64,000 nt of DNA from Mytilus galloprovincialis (taxonomy: Eukaryota; Mollusca; Bivalvia; Mytilida; Mytilidae), in NCBI RefSeq assembly GCF_965363235.1, contig NC_134845.1, positions 27,034,524 to 27,098,523 on the forward strand, in the 5' to 3' direction. Positions within the stretch are counted from its first letter, which is position 1, and each line of letters starts with the position of its first letter. Below, piece after piece: positions 11,601-22,075 of this stretch. The translations under genes and the position numbers were made by a program. The notes under the pieces are model-generated. The model ran no database searches. It was not told the DNA's origin and saw nothing but the letters and a program-made list of their open reading frames with translations.

Positions 11601-14600
11601 TATACATTTAGGTTCCAGACTATAGTTTCAAACAGTTGGTTTTAAACAGTATCGGACAGAAAGGGTTTTAAACAGTTTTGATTCAACAAGTTCGGATTAG
11701 GTTGATAGGTGTTGAAATTCGTTTTATGTATTATAGTATTTGTTTCATATTTGATAGAGATAGTGTAAACATTTAATTGACTTTAGAACTTTTGAATTGC
11801 TTTTCAAATCCAGGAAACTGGTACGAACCCGAGGATAAAAAATATCTAAACGTCCCCGCCCGGTTACACGTTACACATGTAAACAATCTCAAATCATAAA
11901 AGTATATTTTTAAATTTTTATAAGTGTTTTACCTGACACAGCAATGGAATAAACGTTCGAGAACATGACCGCCTTGCGTCCGTGAGGTGTTTTGTATAAG
12001 CACCGGAGTCTTCTTTCATCTCAGTCTTCAAAACAAAAATTTGAGAATGAACACAGTATAATCATAATTATCTTAACGTGTTTAAAATTGATAACACAGG
12101 AAAAGGTTAAATTGTTGGATTATGTTTTTCAAATTTTCGAATGTGTGTGAGGAGTTTATCATTAATAGGATATTTGTCAAATTTGGGGATTTACAAGTAT
12201 TCATAAATTGATAAGATTAATGTATCGTGGCTTTGTGATGCTCATGCAGATTTAAGACAAAAGTCAACAATTGCCGTTAAAGCCGCTTTATAAATTAAAA
12301 TTTGCAGTTGCTTCTTGTGGTGTTCTCAATTATATATGATATATTTCCATGTATCCCGTGGTTGTCTGAATTTAAAATTGAGAATGGAAATGGGGAATGT
12401 GTCAAAGGGACAACAACCCGACCAAATAAAAAACAACAGCAGAGGGTCACCAACGGGTCTTCAATGTAGCGAGAAATTCCCGCACCCGGAGGCGTCCTTC
12501 AGCTGGCCCCTAAACAAATATATACTAGTCCAGTGATAATGAACGCCATACTAATTTCCAAATGTACACAAGAGACTAAAATTAAAATAATACAAGACTA
12601 ACAAAGGCCAGAGGCTCCTGACTTGGGACAGGTGCAAAAATGCGGCGGGGTTAAACATGTTTGTGAGATCTCAACCCTCCCCTATACCTCTAACCAATGT
12701 AGAAAAGTAAACGCATAACAATACGCATTAAAATTCAGTTCAAGAGAAGTCCGAGTCTGATGTCAGAAGATGTAACCAAAGAAAATAAACAAAATGACAA
12801 TAATACATAAATAACAACAGACTACTAGCAGTTAACTGACATGCCAGCTCCAGACTTCAATTAAACTGACTGAAAGATTATGATTTCATCATATGAACAT
12901 CAGGCACAATCCTTCCCGTTAGGGGTTTAGTATCATACCATCATAACATATATGAGAAGAACATAACCCGTGTCATGCCAACAACTGTTTTTAGAATAAA
13001 TGTGTTTAGTTCCGATGCAAAGACCTTATCAGTGATTCAATATTAACGCCAAAATATGCAATCTTTAATGACTTGACAACAGTATCGTAATTATATCCCT
13101 TCTTAATAAGTCTGTTCAAAGGTTTTGTAAGTTTCTGAGGTGAATATTGACACCTTTGTGCTTTATAAAGAATATTTCCATAAAAAATTGGATGTGAAAT
13201 ACCTGAACGTATTAGAAGTCTGCATGTTGAGCTATATTTACGAATGACGTCTTTATACCGATGATAAAATTTAGTAAATGTTTTGACTAGTTTGTGATAT
13301 CGAAAACCCTGGTGTATCAATTTTTCAGTAATACATAAATTTCTCTCGTTAAAATCTAAAACATTGTTACATACACGAGCGAATCGTACAAGTTGAGATA
13401 TATAAACACCGTAAGATGGTGACAAGGGAACGTCACCGTCTAAAAACGGATAATTAACGATAGGAAATGAAAAATCATCCCTTTTATCATAAATTTTAGT
13501 ATTCAGCTTTCCATTAGTGATATAGATATCAAGATCGAGAAAAGGGCAGTGGTCATTGTTAGTATTAGCTTTATTTAAAGTAAGTTCAACAGGATAAATT
13601 TCATTAATATACATACTTAAGTCGTCATTATTGAGAGCCAAAATATCATCCAAATATCTAAAAGTATTATAAAATTTGTTTATCAGATGTTGTTTCGATG
13701 GGTCTTTGCTTATTTTTGTCATAAATTGTAACTCATAACAATACAAAAACAGGTCCGCAATAAGTGGTGCACAGTTAGTCCCCATTGGAATTCCGATAAT
13801 CTGACGATATACGGAATCCCCAAAGCGAACAAAAATGTTATCTAGTAAAAATTCAAGGGCATATATAGTATCAAAGCATGTCCAATTAACATAGTTTTTT
13901 TGTTTATTGCTACTAAAAAATGACCTAAAAGAGTTTGAACATATATATTCACATTCTGATTTTTTGAATGCCCATTTAATTAGGTGTGTGAATTTTTTCT
14001 TAATGAGAATGTGAGGCATAGTATAGTATAGTTTTAGCACGCTTCAGAGTGATAGTCGGGCTAAATCGCGACATTAAATGATTAATTTCTTTGTCAGATT
14101 TATTTTATGTATTAAACTCTTAGGCTTTGTTCTTCAATTCACAGTGTGGCGTGATCGTCAGTTAGCAAATAATTCCACTAAAACCGGTGCTAGGTGTCGT
14201 CTAAGACTTAAAGTAAGGTGAGGATTTTTGCTCCATGTTGAAGGTCTGACTATGATTTTAAGAAGATTATCAACAATAAAAGCACTGTTTCTTAAGTTTA
14301 CTTTATAGTGTTTTTTTGCTGTACATGTAACCATTTTGTGTTGTGTGTGGATACCAATATCCTTTCTTTTAATCAAATGACGTAGAAGACAATAACAATC
14401 AAAACCAAGGAGTAAACAAAGACTCACAAAACCAAAGGACATTTACATCAACAGTTATAAATAATAATCAACTTGTGTCACAGTAGTTGTTTTTATAAAT
14501 GCACGAAACCCTTAACCTATAAAAGTCCCAAATTTAAAAATGTAAAACAATTCAAACAAGATAACTAACGGCCTGATTACAGTACAGGACACAAATTATA

Positions 14601-17600
14601 TACTACAACAACGACTCAGTCTGACTTAGAGAATCCTAACCTTGGATAGAAACATACATATTGTGGCTGGATAAAACTTGTTTGCTAGAACCAAAACACT
14701 TCCCGAACTAGGTACTGAAGTGTTACAGCGCATAATAAGAACAGAAACATGTTATTCAGTGGTTGTCGTCCTTACCAAATACCAAATACCGCATCTTGTA
14801 AACAATTAAAAACGAATCCAAACCTGACACTACTAAATAACTGTTATTTATATTCACACTTTACAGTGTGAATATGTAACTTACGTACAGAGATTGTAAC
14901 AGGTTCCATACAAGCTTTTTGTAAACTGGAAAACTGGTGTTTTGAAACTCCAGAACAAAACCTCCAGCATGCCTGAAAAAATAACAAAACAATCAAAAAC
15001 TTTTAACAAATCGACTTAGTTAAATCAATTGAAAAGTAATACTCCAGAACAATTCATACCTCTAAAATTTTCAATAAAATTTCACAAATGGATTTTTCGT
15101 CCTTGTTCTTCGCTAACAGGATTTCGAATGCATCAGTCCATGAGTTATCATATAGACAGTTGAATTTCTCTGCTAGTCTCTGTGGTCGGTTGGGGTCACT
15201 CAGATCAGTTACATAAGGATTCCCGTCCATCATTTTGTCTCCAGCTACTTTACTCAAACTAAAATGACATGTGAATACAGTCTTACTTTAGATTCTAATA
15301 TGACATCCTTATTACGCTTTGTAAACAAAGCCGTGTTCTAATGAGCACAAAATATGTTTGACACATGCGCACGAACTTACTGTTTATATTAACTTTATTT
15401 CCATCGTTATCCTTTAAAATATATACATTTAAGCAGCTAACATAAATTTTTATTATATTTTTTATGAAACAACATATATTTACCCTGCTCGTAATGTAGC
15501 AATTAAACTTATTAAATATGAAATGCAATGCACAGACTCCTCCAGGAGGAAACGGGAACAGCCAAACATTTTTACGGTAATTTCGTACGCTTCGACCTAT
15601 AAAAGTACTGTATTTGTCCTATTAGAATCGAAATAATTCCTTCATGTCATGCTCTATGCTCATTTTAACATGGGTAGGCATTATAATTGACCACATTTTA
15701 CACCTCGCTAACGCTCAGTGTAAAATATCGACAAATATAATGCCTACCCATTTTAAAATGAGCATAGAGCATGACATGAAGGAATTATTTCTTAATTTAG
15801 TATACCTGATTTGGTCAAAAGTAAGAAAGGTAATTCAAACACATCTGCTAAGTGGTTTTTTATTTCGATTTCCACAGAACATCAATTATTAAGGATTAAA
15901 TAAATAATATCCAAAGTTTCACGTGTAACATGGTGTTTATTCTTAGCAATAACATTCATATAAATTAGGGGGAGGCGAGATCACATACATGTCTCAAGTA
16001 ATATAGCGCGTCATTTGTTTGATGCTGTGTTATATATTTGTTTTCTTTCATTATTTTGTACATACATAAGTTCATTAATGTTGTGGTTTGAATTGTTTTA
16101 CATTTGTTATGTACGTGCCTTTTATAGTGGGCTATGCGGTATGGGCTTTGCTCGTTGTTAAAGGCCGTACAGTGACATATAGTTGTTAATTTCTGTGTCA
16201 GTTGGTCTCTTGTGAAGAGTTGTCTCATTGGCAATCATATCACATCTTATTTTTTATACACTGTTACGTTCTTTTCAATTTGTGCTGACTTCGAAGTTTA
16301 CACCTTTATTCTTTGTTCGAACTCTTGTTTGATTATCAAACTTAAACAACACTAACTTTGTTCTCAAACGATCGACTTCCGTTCCAAGATCCTCCTTTTC
16401 TATAGTTATTTTGTCAATTTCATGTTTTAGTCTGTCATTTTCCTCCTTTAAAGTTTTATCGAGACTTTTTCCACGAGCATGTTTCAAATCTGAAATCATC
16501 TTGTCATGTTCATGGTTTAACTTTTCTCTTTCAGCTGTTTCCTTTTTAAGCTTTTTTTCCACTCTCAATAATTCCTTTTCCAATTCTTCTATTCGCTTGT
16601 CTTTCTCTTTTGATTCTCTATTATATAAAACCAAAAATAATAAGAATTGCTAAAAAATAAATGGGTTATTAATTTTCCCTTCAGTTAGTACTTGTATCTC
16701 TTGCCCAATAAGGACAGAGAAAACAAGTTTTCTGTATCTACTAAGCAGAGGTAAAATAAAAATGTACGAGCACCTTGACAAGTGTCACGAACACCTGCAG
16801 AATATATATTATTTCATATTTTGTTCAAATCATACACGGCAGTGATCCTAAATCTTAAATGCACGATGTTTAGTCCGCGGAAAATTGTGTGATGATATAA
16901 TTACTGATAACAACGACTGAGCAAAGTTTGTTATATATATTTAATACTTTTTTTGTTTTGATTTTTGATATAAAATTAAAAGTTGATATTAAAACTTTTA
17001 TTATCACCTTTTAAAAAGACTCATCAAGACATATTTTTTTTATTATCTGTCAAAATACCCGATGGTTCATGTTTGGGATATAATATATGTTGATTTAAAC
17101 ATCTGGTATTAAAAATCTTATGTATTTTGGTGTTGTGGTTCTTTTTCTCTGTTTAGCTGAGCTTCTTTCGTTTCATCAGAAGATATTTATTCGCCCTTCT
17201 TGGTCAAGATGAATCAGAAATTTCATTTAAAACAAGTTTTCTGGTGGAATGTTGTACATGGGTTAAATTTATTTCCCTTCATGGAACATATTCTTTGTGA
17301 TATGCATGTAAAGATAAAATACCTCTTTTCTTCTTCCAGGCGTTTAGCAACACTAGGGTCGTATGCAGACCTCCCCTGTTAAAGACAACAATTGAAATGA
17401 TGTATAGCCATTGGTATCTCAGTTTAAATGAATTAATCATGTGGATATATATACTTCAGTGTATGTATGGTAGATCAATTGTGTCATAGATGTAGATAGA
17501 ATAAAGTTAGAAAAAAATGAAATGTCTTTACTTCTTGTATTAAAAAAAGAAAAAAGTCTTTGTCATGAAATAAAACCTGATGCCGTTTAAATGAGAATAG

Positions 17601-20367
17601 GCAAACAACAAGTTATATTTTTCCATGGAGAACATTGTGTTTAATTACTCCCTTGTAAGCAGCAACGCGATCGGATTGAAAAACAGATTCTATGTCCGAG
17701 CTTTACCCACAATCAGACAACATGATCTGTATTTTATTAAAGGCACCGAATAAACTAATAGGAAATAACAGCTCTGGAATATCGCATCAATTTGGGAGAT
17801 ACAAACGAAAACATACAGCCTCTATATGCTGGTGCCACTGGAATCCAGATACAGATAATTGTCTATAAACCAATCAATGTGCTCGTTGAAGGACAGATTA
17901 AAATTGCAATGTGATTATTCATAACATAATACACAAACTAAATAACAATTTAATAAGACAAAAATGGGGCTAAATATAAATTCCAATTTTTAAACCAATA
18001 TTTTCCTGTGCATTTGAATATGAACTGTGGCACTTTCAAATGATCAAGCAGGTTTAATAATGTTTCATAGGGAAAGGAAAAGGTGACAGCTGCAAACAAC
18101 AATACATCAAGTTGCCTGCAGTTTAGCAAATTTCTAGAAAATTTTTCTTTGAGACAGTATTATATTTTTATTTTTGGCTGTGCAGTAGCAAATATTTAAG
18201 ATGATGTGTTTCAAAAATGTTTTGTTTTTGAGTAAATGCATGCAATATCGATGAGAACTTGTTCTCAATAAAATAAATATATCTTACTTACTGTATAGTG
18301 AATCGTTGTCTTGTGCTTAGGTTTAGTCGAATCCCTGAAAAATATAATATGGAATGTCCCTTTGGTATCTTCCGTCTAATTCTTAGAATTTAAATTGTAA
18401 CGGTGATGTGGCTGTTCGCCACTTTTCAAATACTCAGGCGTCAGAAAAGTGTTCTGCGATCATTCCTAGGCTTATCAGTAAATTCCAGTTTCTATCTAGG
18501 TCCACATATTAATTTTATTTTCAATAAAAGAACAAAGTTCCTATGTCCGCTGCATTGCACATATTTTATGTAACCAATGAACAAGAGCAATAACTAATAA
18601 AAATTAATGTTTTTCCTTTTCCTTTTATTTTTAATGGAGAAATAAAAGCTTTAGAGAAAATGCAATGGGATTTCCGTTATAATTTATATTTCAAAAGGTC
18701 AAAGCTTAGGACTAATTTTCGAAATTGTCATTGCTGATGATATAAAAATCTGGCAAGAATTGTACACATGAGAGTGCAAACAAGACCGGATGGACGGACA
18801 CCAGGTATTTCGATGATGTCCCTTGCGACGCGTTAATGGGGTCACTTCAGTTCCTATAGTCGGAAGTGCCGCTGTGATAGGGACGTTTTTTGAGAAATGC
18901 TAGGAAAGGGGATCACTTCAGTTCCTTTATACAGATGTGCCGCTGTGATGGGGCCATTTATGAGATGTCAAATATTAAGATTGGTGGGAAACTTTTACAT
19001 CAAATAAATAAATTATGAATTACATTCAGTTTCGAGAATTTCGAGAAAACATCAAAATTATGTTTGAAATATAATTATATGAATTGGTGGGTATTTTGAA
19101 ATTAAACAAAAATCTAACCAGTGTCAGATTCTATGGGAGCAAATGTGCTTACAGGAACAATGTCTGAAAAAATATAATTTTCTGCATAAAAAAGTCCAAA
19201 AATAAATTCGACTCGCTCCGCTCGGCAAAGGCATCCACATCATTTCAACCCTGGCTACGTCACTGGATCTCCAATTCTCACTCGTTATGAAACATATCAG
19301 TATGAGTATCGCAATACAACGTACAACTCAGTACGAAGTGTTTCTAGATCATTTAGTTATCAACAATATTTTTGTTGTAGTTAAATATCCAGCCGCAAAT
19401 ATTTCATGTATTTTCTCGGTATGTAATTCTAAGTCTTGTTTATCATTTTTTTCTTTTTTGAAGTTTGATTCTCTTTATCGTGTTTATCTCTCATAGATTT
19501 TAAGATAATAGACATTAATGAAAACAGTGATAACGTCATTTATGGGCAGTATAAAGTCATATAAGGAGTCGTCGGACTTTTTTTTTTTTTTTTTTTTTTA
19601 CAGTTTTAAGGGACAGTAGGTTGATCTCAACATTCTGGACATTTTTGTGTCTTTAAGATTTTATCTGCTAGTCTCTATAGTGGTTTAAAATTTAATGGAC
19701 CAAACTTGCACTTTGTCGGTTTTATCTTTGGCCATTTCGGCAATTTTTGGTTAGTTAGCATACAAGATCATCGGACACAAGTAAAGAGACTCAAACTATG
19801 ATTGTGGCCAAATTTGATTCCCATTGACTACGAAGCTACAAAGAGAAAGAATTTTGTGAAAATTCACGGACGAAGAGAATAGCTCATTAACCTTTCGGGT
19901 CAGCTAAGCTTCAGAATAGTGACATTTCAACTAAGATTTTCCATTTCTATTTGTTTTTGACATCTTATTCTGAATGAAAACTTGTTGTTCCCAATAATTC
20001 TTCTTTTTGTCAAATTGGAGGGTTCTATCAGGAATGTATATACTGTTCACAGGTTCCATATACAAAGAGCTACATCAGGGATATACATATTTACAAAACA
20101 AAATTCGACACAATCCAATCGGGTATATAACTGGGCGTAATATAACGACATGATCATTCCTGTTAGAGACAAAAGTTCTCTGATTTACTAATTCATTTAT
20201 TTCACTCTTCATCTTACAAGATAAAACAATGTTGCGTTCATTTAGTAGCTTAGTTTACGATATGCTAATGTCAGCGATATGCTACTTTCATATTCTATAA
20301 ATCGATATCTTATATGTATACACTATTTAGATCATTTATACTGATTCTTATACACATACCTTGACAT
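5672..20367 (-). CDS. MIEAP (SPATA18)-domain protein, copy 1
   Basis: Spliced model of 8 coding exons (minus): 20367-20360, 18334-18292, 17375-17323, 16617-16357, 15258-15060, 14972-14889, 12025-11933, 5929-5672. All have GT..AG borders and phases agree, giving 332 residues. The start is the ATG in MSRDSTKPK; the exon carrying it runs upstream to an acceptor at 20384. Order: basic N-terminus, an 85-residue coiled coil rich in E, K and L (16617-16357), then the conserved C-terminal domain: an LSKVAG..DLSDP.RPQRLAEKF..LYD..WTDAFE exon, a CWRFC exon, a basic helix exon ending FIPLLC, and a final exon with LFWYSAI.DPPL, FRGYTK.G and VDFIVWPAMYLHE. This matches the MIEAP C-terminal family, whose vertebrate member is p53-inducible and acts in mitochondrial quality control. 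The 9-kb spacing and two inserted retroelements make this the longest copy. Function in the mussel is inferred. Orthology to SPATA18 itself is uncertain because the copies are lineage-expanded. Confidence 0.8.
6074..7273 (+). repeat. 5' LTR
   Basis: It matches 10675-11875 almost base for base. A TATAAATA box at 6270-6277 and an AATAAA at 6566-6571 suggest the usual LTR order: promoter, short transcribed repeat, then a long 3' part. That last part holds an imperfect 26-bp tandem array. A candidate primer-binding site (TGGTGGCTTAGCGGTGGG) follows the LTR from 7276; I cannot assign its tRNA. Confidence 0.9.
6634..7035 (+). repeat. 26-bp tandem repeat array inside the 5' LTR
   Basis: Roughly 15 degenerate units of about 26 bp built on GGTTTCAGACCAGTTCCAAA plus CATTTA. 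The array is repeated at the same place in the 3' LTR. It creates a repetitive 60-codon open frame that is not a gene. Confidence 0.85.
7334..9952 (+). CDS. gag-protease polyprotein of the LTR element, with C2H2 finger
   Basis: A single 872-residue frame starting 60 bases inside the 5' LTR boundary (an ATG five codons later is an alternative start). Order: a charged N-terminal region, a Ty3/gypsy-type gag capsid region (about residues 165-330, containing WLDFRSHFD and LEERFSP), a CCHC zinc knuckle (about 393-406, CYACDEVGHRAFNC), and a retropepsin-like protease with the catalytic D-T-G-A at about 470 and the distal ILGLDFL at about 540. These are followed by a single C2H2 finger (about 650-671, C..C....H....H type) and an acidic then basic low-complexity tail of about 200 residues. 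In ordinary family members gag and protease precede polymerase genes. Here the frame ends in a tail I do not recognise. It belongs to the mobile element and is not a host gene. Confidence 0.85.
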   Translation: MYFIMNSHRKDSVLYDPDISLTEEQLSQEIDILTAELEKYRHVKDRSISQVDTPRTVFRHSDSGIGSVRRSEQLSKQTNSPIYEKNVSSSVNGDGLGARPRSSVRFETSTPAAEKQSSKHFTEQLQFPISDKFVTKRASKTGLTRDTEFCEDKQSYASDGYKNKNIVKTATYDGKGPWLDFRSHFDACSQINNWTDKEKGLYLAVSLRGQAQGVLGNLTQESRQDFKELVKALEERFSPSNQTELYRTQLRERHQRAVETLPELGQDIRRLTNLAYATAPNEVRETLAKEQFIDSLIDSDMRLRIKQARPSDLNDAIRHAVELEAFNKAESKRIEGQGFLRTASENSADNMTSQLLKTMSETLIELQKEMKDLKQNNKGRKQGGAPQPCSFRCYACDEVGHRAFNCPAYPNFQYNYPNPRYQNKPKTKYINQNYENSDMIPGKVGVHKLFPDAGMFLKAKVNGIITDLLIDTGATVTVISTKMFKKMSNMPYLTPTERDILTASGHSLHVSGKTELEIETDTFKCISAAIVADINVDCILGLDFLRTHEANINIYKGTLTIKGHEVRFYVQGHIGCDRVAVSETINTHPRREIVLNGVIFNEVPDSFKTELVQPRDDYKRTDQAIVGRALVAKGKTNLLLCVEGKSEIRCEDCETVFKKQEYLKRHTKNIHRMETIKRSNKVVEKKVGVTERGQDDFDQSDPENLIEDISDDISSVNNPDDAYSDGQDSKLNAYYSEPGTDGSVNDKDEEKEAVYHCTVYSEEDTSQKKETKKVYQTPKDENSGPTVRKRCAPLLVLAPTKRKCHSFMRGDNIEKEVSEEVEYPKRQKFVTKQQATQTNVVKESKMVRIITKYVENGHQIEKVEEHEIVWLV
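9953..10674 (+). other. 3' internal non-coding region of the LTR element
   Basis: No coding frame seen. It contains a segment at about 10065-10155 with GATGGGGACGTAAAATCCGA and GTGCACGTTAAAGAACCC, a motif I have seen in other molluscan repeats. A purine-rich stretch (GGAGGCGTGGG) just before the 3' LTR is a candidate polypurine tract. Confidence 0.6.
10675..11875 (+). repeat. 3' LTR
   Basis: It is the direct repeat of 6074-7273, with the same TATA box, poly(A) hexamer and tandem array (11235-11640). It is followed immediately by the CATG target duplication. Confidence 0.9.
12365..14450 (-). mobile_element. Penelope-like retroelement PLE-1
   Basis: On the minus strand it has a 5' part with a short open frame (14442-14158), the reverse transcriptase frame (14040-13006), and a 3' untranslated region of about 640 bp ending in the CATTCCCCATTTCCATTCTC tail near 12370. 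The 3' part recurs nearly identically at 40085-40912 and as shorter tails elsewhere in the window. It sits in an intron of MIEAP-like copy 1, in the gene's sense orientation. The 5' boundary is approximate and no terminal duplication was found by eye. No GIY-YIG endonuclease region was recognised. Confidence 0.7.
13006..14040 (-). CDS. reverse transcriptase of PLE-1
   Basis: A 344-residue frame with reverse transcriptase palm motifs: GIPMGTNCAP at residues 83-92, the catalytic FRYLDD at 127-132, and CPFLDLDIYI at 165-174. The GxPMG..xxP form together with Y-L-D-D fits Penelope-like elements better than LINEs or LTR elements. At 344 residues the frame is short for the family. The N-terminal finger region seems incomplete and no GIY-YIG domain follows, so this copy is either 5'-shortened or of an endonuclease-lacking type. 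It is part of the mobile element, not a host gene. Confidence 0.75.
   Translation of the reverse strand: MLKLYYTMPHILIKKKFTHLIKWAFKKSECEYICSNSFRSFFSSNKQKNYVNWTCFDTIYALEFLLDNIFVRFGDSVYRQIIGIPMGTNCAPLIADLFLYCYELQFMTKISKDPSKQHLINKFYNTFRYLDDILALNNDDLSMYINEIYPVELTLNKANTNNDHCPFLDLDIYITNGKLNTKIYDKRDDFSFPIVNYPFLDGDVPLSPSYGVYISQLVRFARVCNNVLDFNERNLCITEKLIHQGFRYHKLVKTFTKFYHRYKDVIRKYSSTCRLLIRSGISHPIFYGNILYKAQRCQYSPQKLTKPLNRLIKKGYNYDTVVKSLKIAYFGVNIESLIRSLHRN
14850..14875. repeat. short perfect palindrome
   Basis: Arms ATATTCACACT and AGTGTGAATAT are separated by four bases. The palindrome lies 14 bases past the splice donor of the CWRFC exon of copy 1, inside the intron. Its significance is unknown. Confidence 0.6.
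15630..15791. repeat. foldback (MITE-like) element
   Basis: Left arm GAAATAATTCCTTCATGTCA... is repeated inverted at the right end, with near-perfect complementarity over about 55 bases. Inside lies a second short stem (ATTTTACAC / GTGTAAAAT) around a CCTCGCTAACGCTCA loop. It sits in the intron between the coiled-coil exon and the next exon of copy 1. Confidence 0.85.
16015..16256 (+). repeat. interspersed repeat family A, copy
   Basis: It contains the family's core (ATGCGGTATGGGCTTTGCTC, GTGACATATAGTTGTTAATT) and ends in GAGTTGTCTCATTGGCAATC then CACATCTT and a T-rich tail. It is intronic in copy 1. Confidence 0.7.
18830..18965 (+). repeat. two-unit imperfect direct repeat
   Basis: Two units of about 72 bp, each with TCACTTCAGTTCCT followed by GTGCCGCTGTGAT. 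They lie in an intron of copy 1. No coding content. Confidence 0.6.
19578..19599 (+). repeat. poly(T) tract
   Basis: Twenty-two consecutive T in an intron of copy 1. It could be the reverse-complemented tail of an old retroposed sequence, but nothing recognisable adjoins it. Confidence 0.6.
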
Positions 20368-20894
20368 TTTCTTTGCAAGTTTACCTGAAATGTAAATAAA
20401 TGTGTACATATAAAATGACACCAAAGGTGAAGTGTTTAACCGATATATACCGGTTTAATTCGAGGTTATATTTTACAATCACGGCGATTTATAAAAACAA
20501 AGAAATTGTTTTACTTACCTAAATATAATTTAACTGATTTATAAATTAATTAAATGTTCATTACACACTTAACATGTAATCTAAATTTTTGGTTCTTGCA
20601 TAAACGCTTCCAAAGAATTTTTTACGGAACATTGATTTTTGCGTTATGTCCCTTTAATGATTTTATACTCGGACACGAATAAACCGCATTCTTATGCTAG
20701 TCAATATGTAGAGTATCTATTTTTTCACATATATAGTTATAAAAAGCATGAATATCTAGACAGAAACCTAACGAATCCTATTATAAGAAAACGACAAATA
20801 ACCTGAAACTAGTTAACAACGAAAGTATTCATACAAACATATATCTTCAACTGATTTTAAGTCTGTTCTTATACGACTGTCTCAGGTAAGGGGG

Positions 20895-21330
20895 ATTATT
20901 TAGCGCAATCTAACTGTTTTAACCCAGCCATATTCGGTATATATGCCTGTCTCATGTAAGGAACCTGTTATTCAGTGGTTGTCGATGGTTGCTGTGTAAC
21001 ACTTTTGTTTTTCGTTCATCATTTTGCACATAAATTAGGCCGTTAGTTTTCTTGTTTGCATTGTTTTATATTTGTCATTTTGGGGCCTTATATAGCTTAC
21101 TATGCGGTATGGGCTTTGTTCATGTTTGAAGTCTGTGCGGCAAGCTATAACTTTTAATGTATTTGTCATTTTGTCTCTTGTGGAGAGTTGTCTCACTAAA
21201 AATCATACTCCATCTTCATATTTTTATATACATAGATAAATATGAAGACGTGGTATGAGTGTTAATGACATATGTAACTCTCCACCCAAGTCACAATTTG
21301 TAAAAGTAAACCATACATATATCAAAAATC
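20895..21330. repeat. family A repeats in tail-to-tail inverted pair
   Basis: A plus-strand copy runs to about 21235 and ends in CATACTCCATCTTCATATTT. It is followed at once by a minus-strand copy beginning AGACGTGGTATGAG and containing ACTCTCCAC. A further minus-strand scrap lies at 21590-21640. The pair lies upstream of copy 1's first exon. Confidence 0.6.
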
Positions 21331-21734
21331 TCATCATACATATAAATTGACTTCCTAACAGTTTTCATCTTATTATTGTTTTCTAATGCAAGTAACAATC
21401 TCAACATTTATATATATTCAGGAATTTTTAATTATTCGTCAATGTTTATAATATATTTACCACCATGAATTTAGACAAATAGAATGTTCGTACTTCATGT
21501 TCAATTGTAAATACATCTGAACCAAAAATACAAAAATATATACCTGTTACTCTCGGACCGGAAAATATTGAGATCAAATGTGGTGAAGGTTAGCAAATAT
21601 GGGTCACCATACGGCTTCAACAGTGAGCAAAATCAAAATCGTGCAAGTAGCTTATCATAACAACTAAAGATATCTCTACAGACGAGGAAACGGTTAATCG
21701 TTGATAAATTCGTTGGGAGTAATTTATACTTAGG

Positions 21735-22075
21735 TGGAGGGTTGGAATCCCGCTAACCATGTTTAACCCCGCCACATTCCGTATGTATGTGCCTGTCCCA
21801 AGTCAGGAGCCAGTAATTCAGTGGTTGTAGTTTGTTTATGTGTTGAATATTTGTTTTTCGTTCAATTTTTGTACATAAATAAGGCCGTTAGTTTTTTCGT
21901 TTAAATTGTTTTACATTGTCATTTCGGGGCCTTTTATAGCTGACTATGCGGTATGGGCTCATTGTTGAATGCCCTACGGTGACGTATAGTTGTTAATTTC
22001 TGTGTTATTTTGGTCTCTTGTGGAGAGTTGTCTCATTGACAATCATACCACATCTTCTTTTTTTTTTTTATATTA
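21735..22075 (+). repeat. interspersed repeat family A, fuller copy
   Basis: It begins near TTTAACCCCGCCACATTC, carries CCTGTCCCAAGTCAGGAGCC, then the ATGCGGTATGGGCTCATTG core and the GTTGTCTCATTGACAATC, CACATCTTC end, with a poly(T) tail. Confidence 0.75.

Larger units (their letters stand above)
6074..11875 (+). mobile_element. Ty3/gypsy-type LTR element, gag-protease only, non-autonomous
   Basis: Two direct LTRs of 1200 and 1201 bp bound a 3.4-kb internal region. The LTRs begin TGTTACG and end CGTTACA. The 4-bp flank CATG is repeated at 6070-6073 and 11876-11879, as expected of a target-site duplication. The internal region holds one long frame encoding gag and an aspartic protease. About 720 bp remain between that frame and the 3' LTR, and no reverse transcriptase, RNase H or integrase region is seen. 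The element therefore looks whole as a non-autonomous unit. The LTRs differ at only about three sites, so the insertion is recent on an evolutionary scale. It lies in the last intron of MIEAP-like copy 1, in antisense orientation. Confidence 0.9.
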
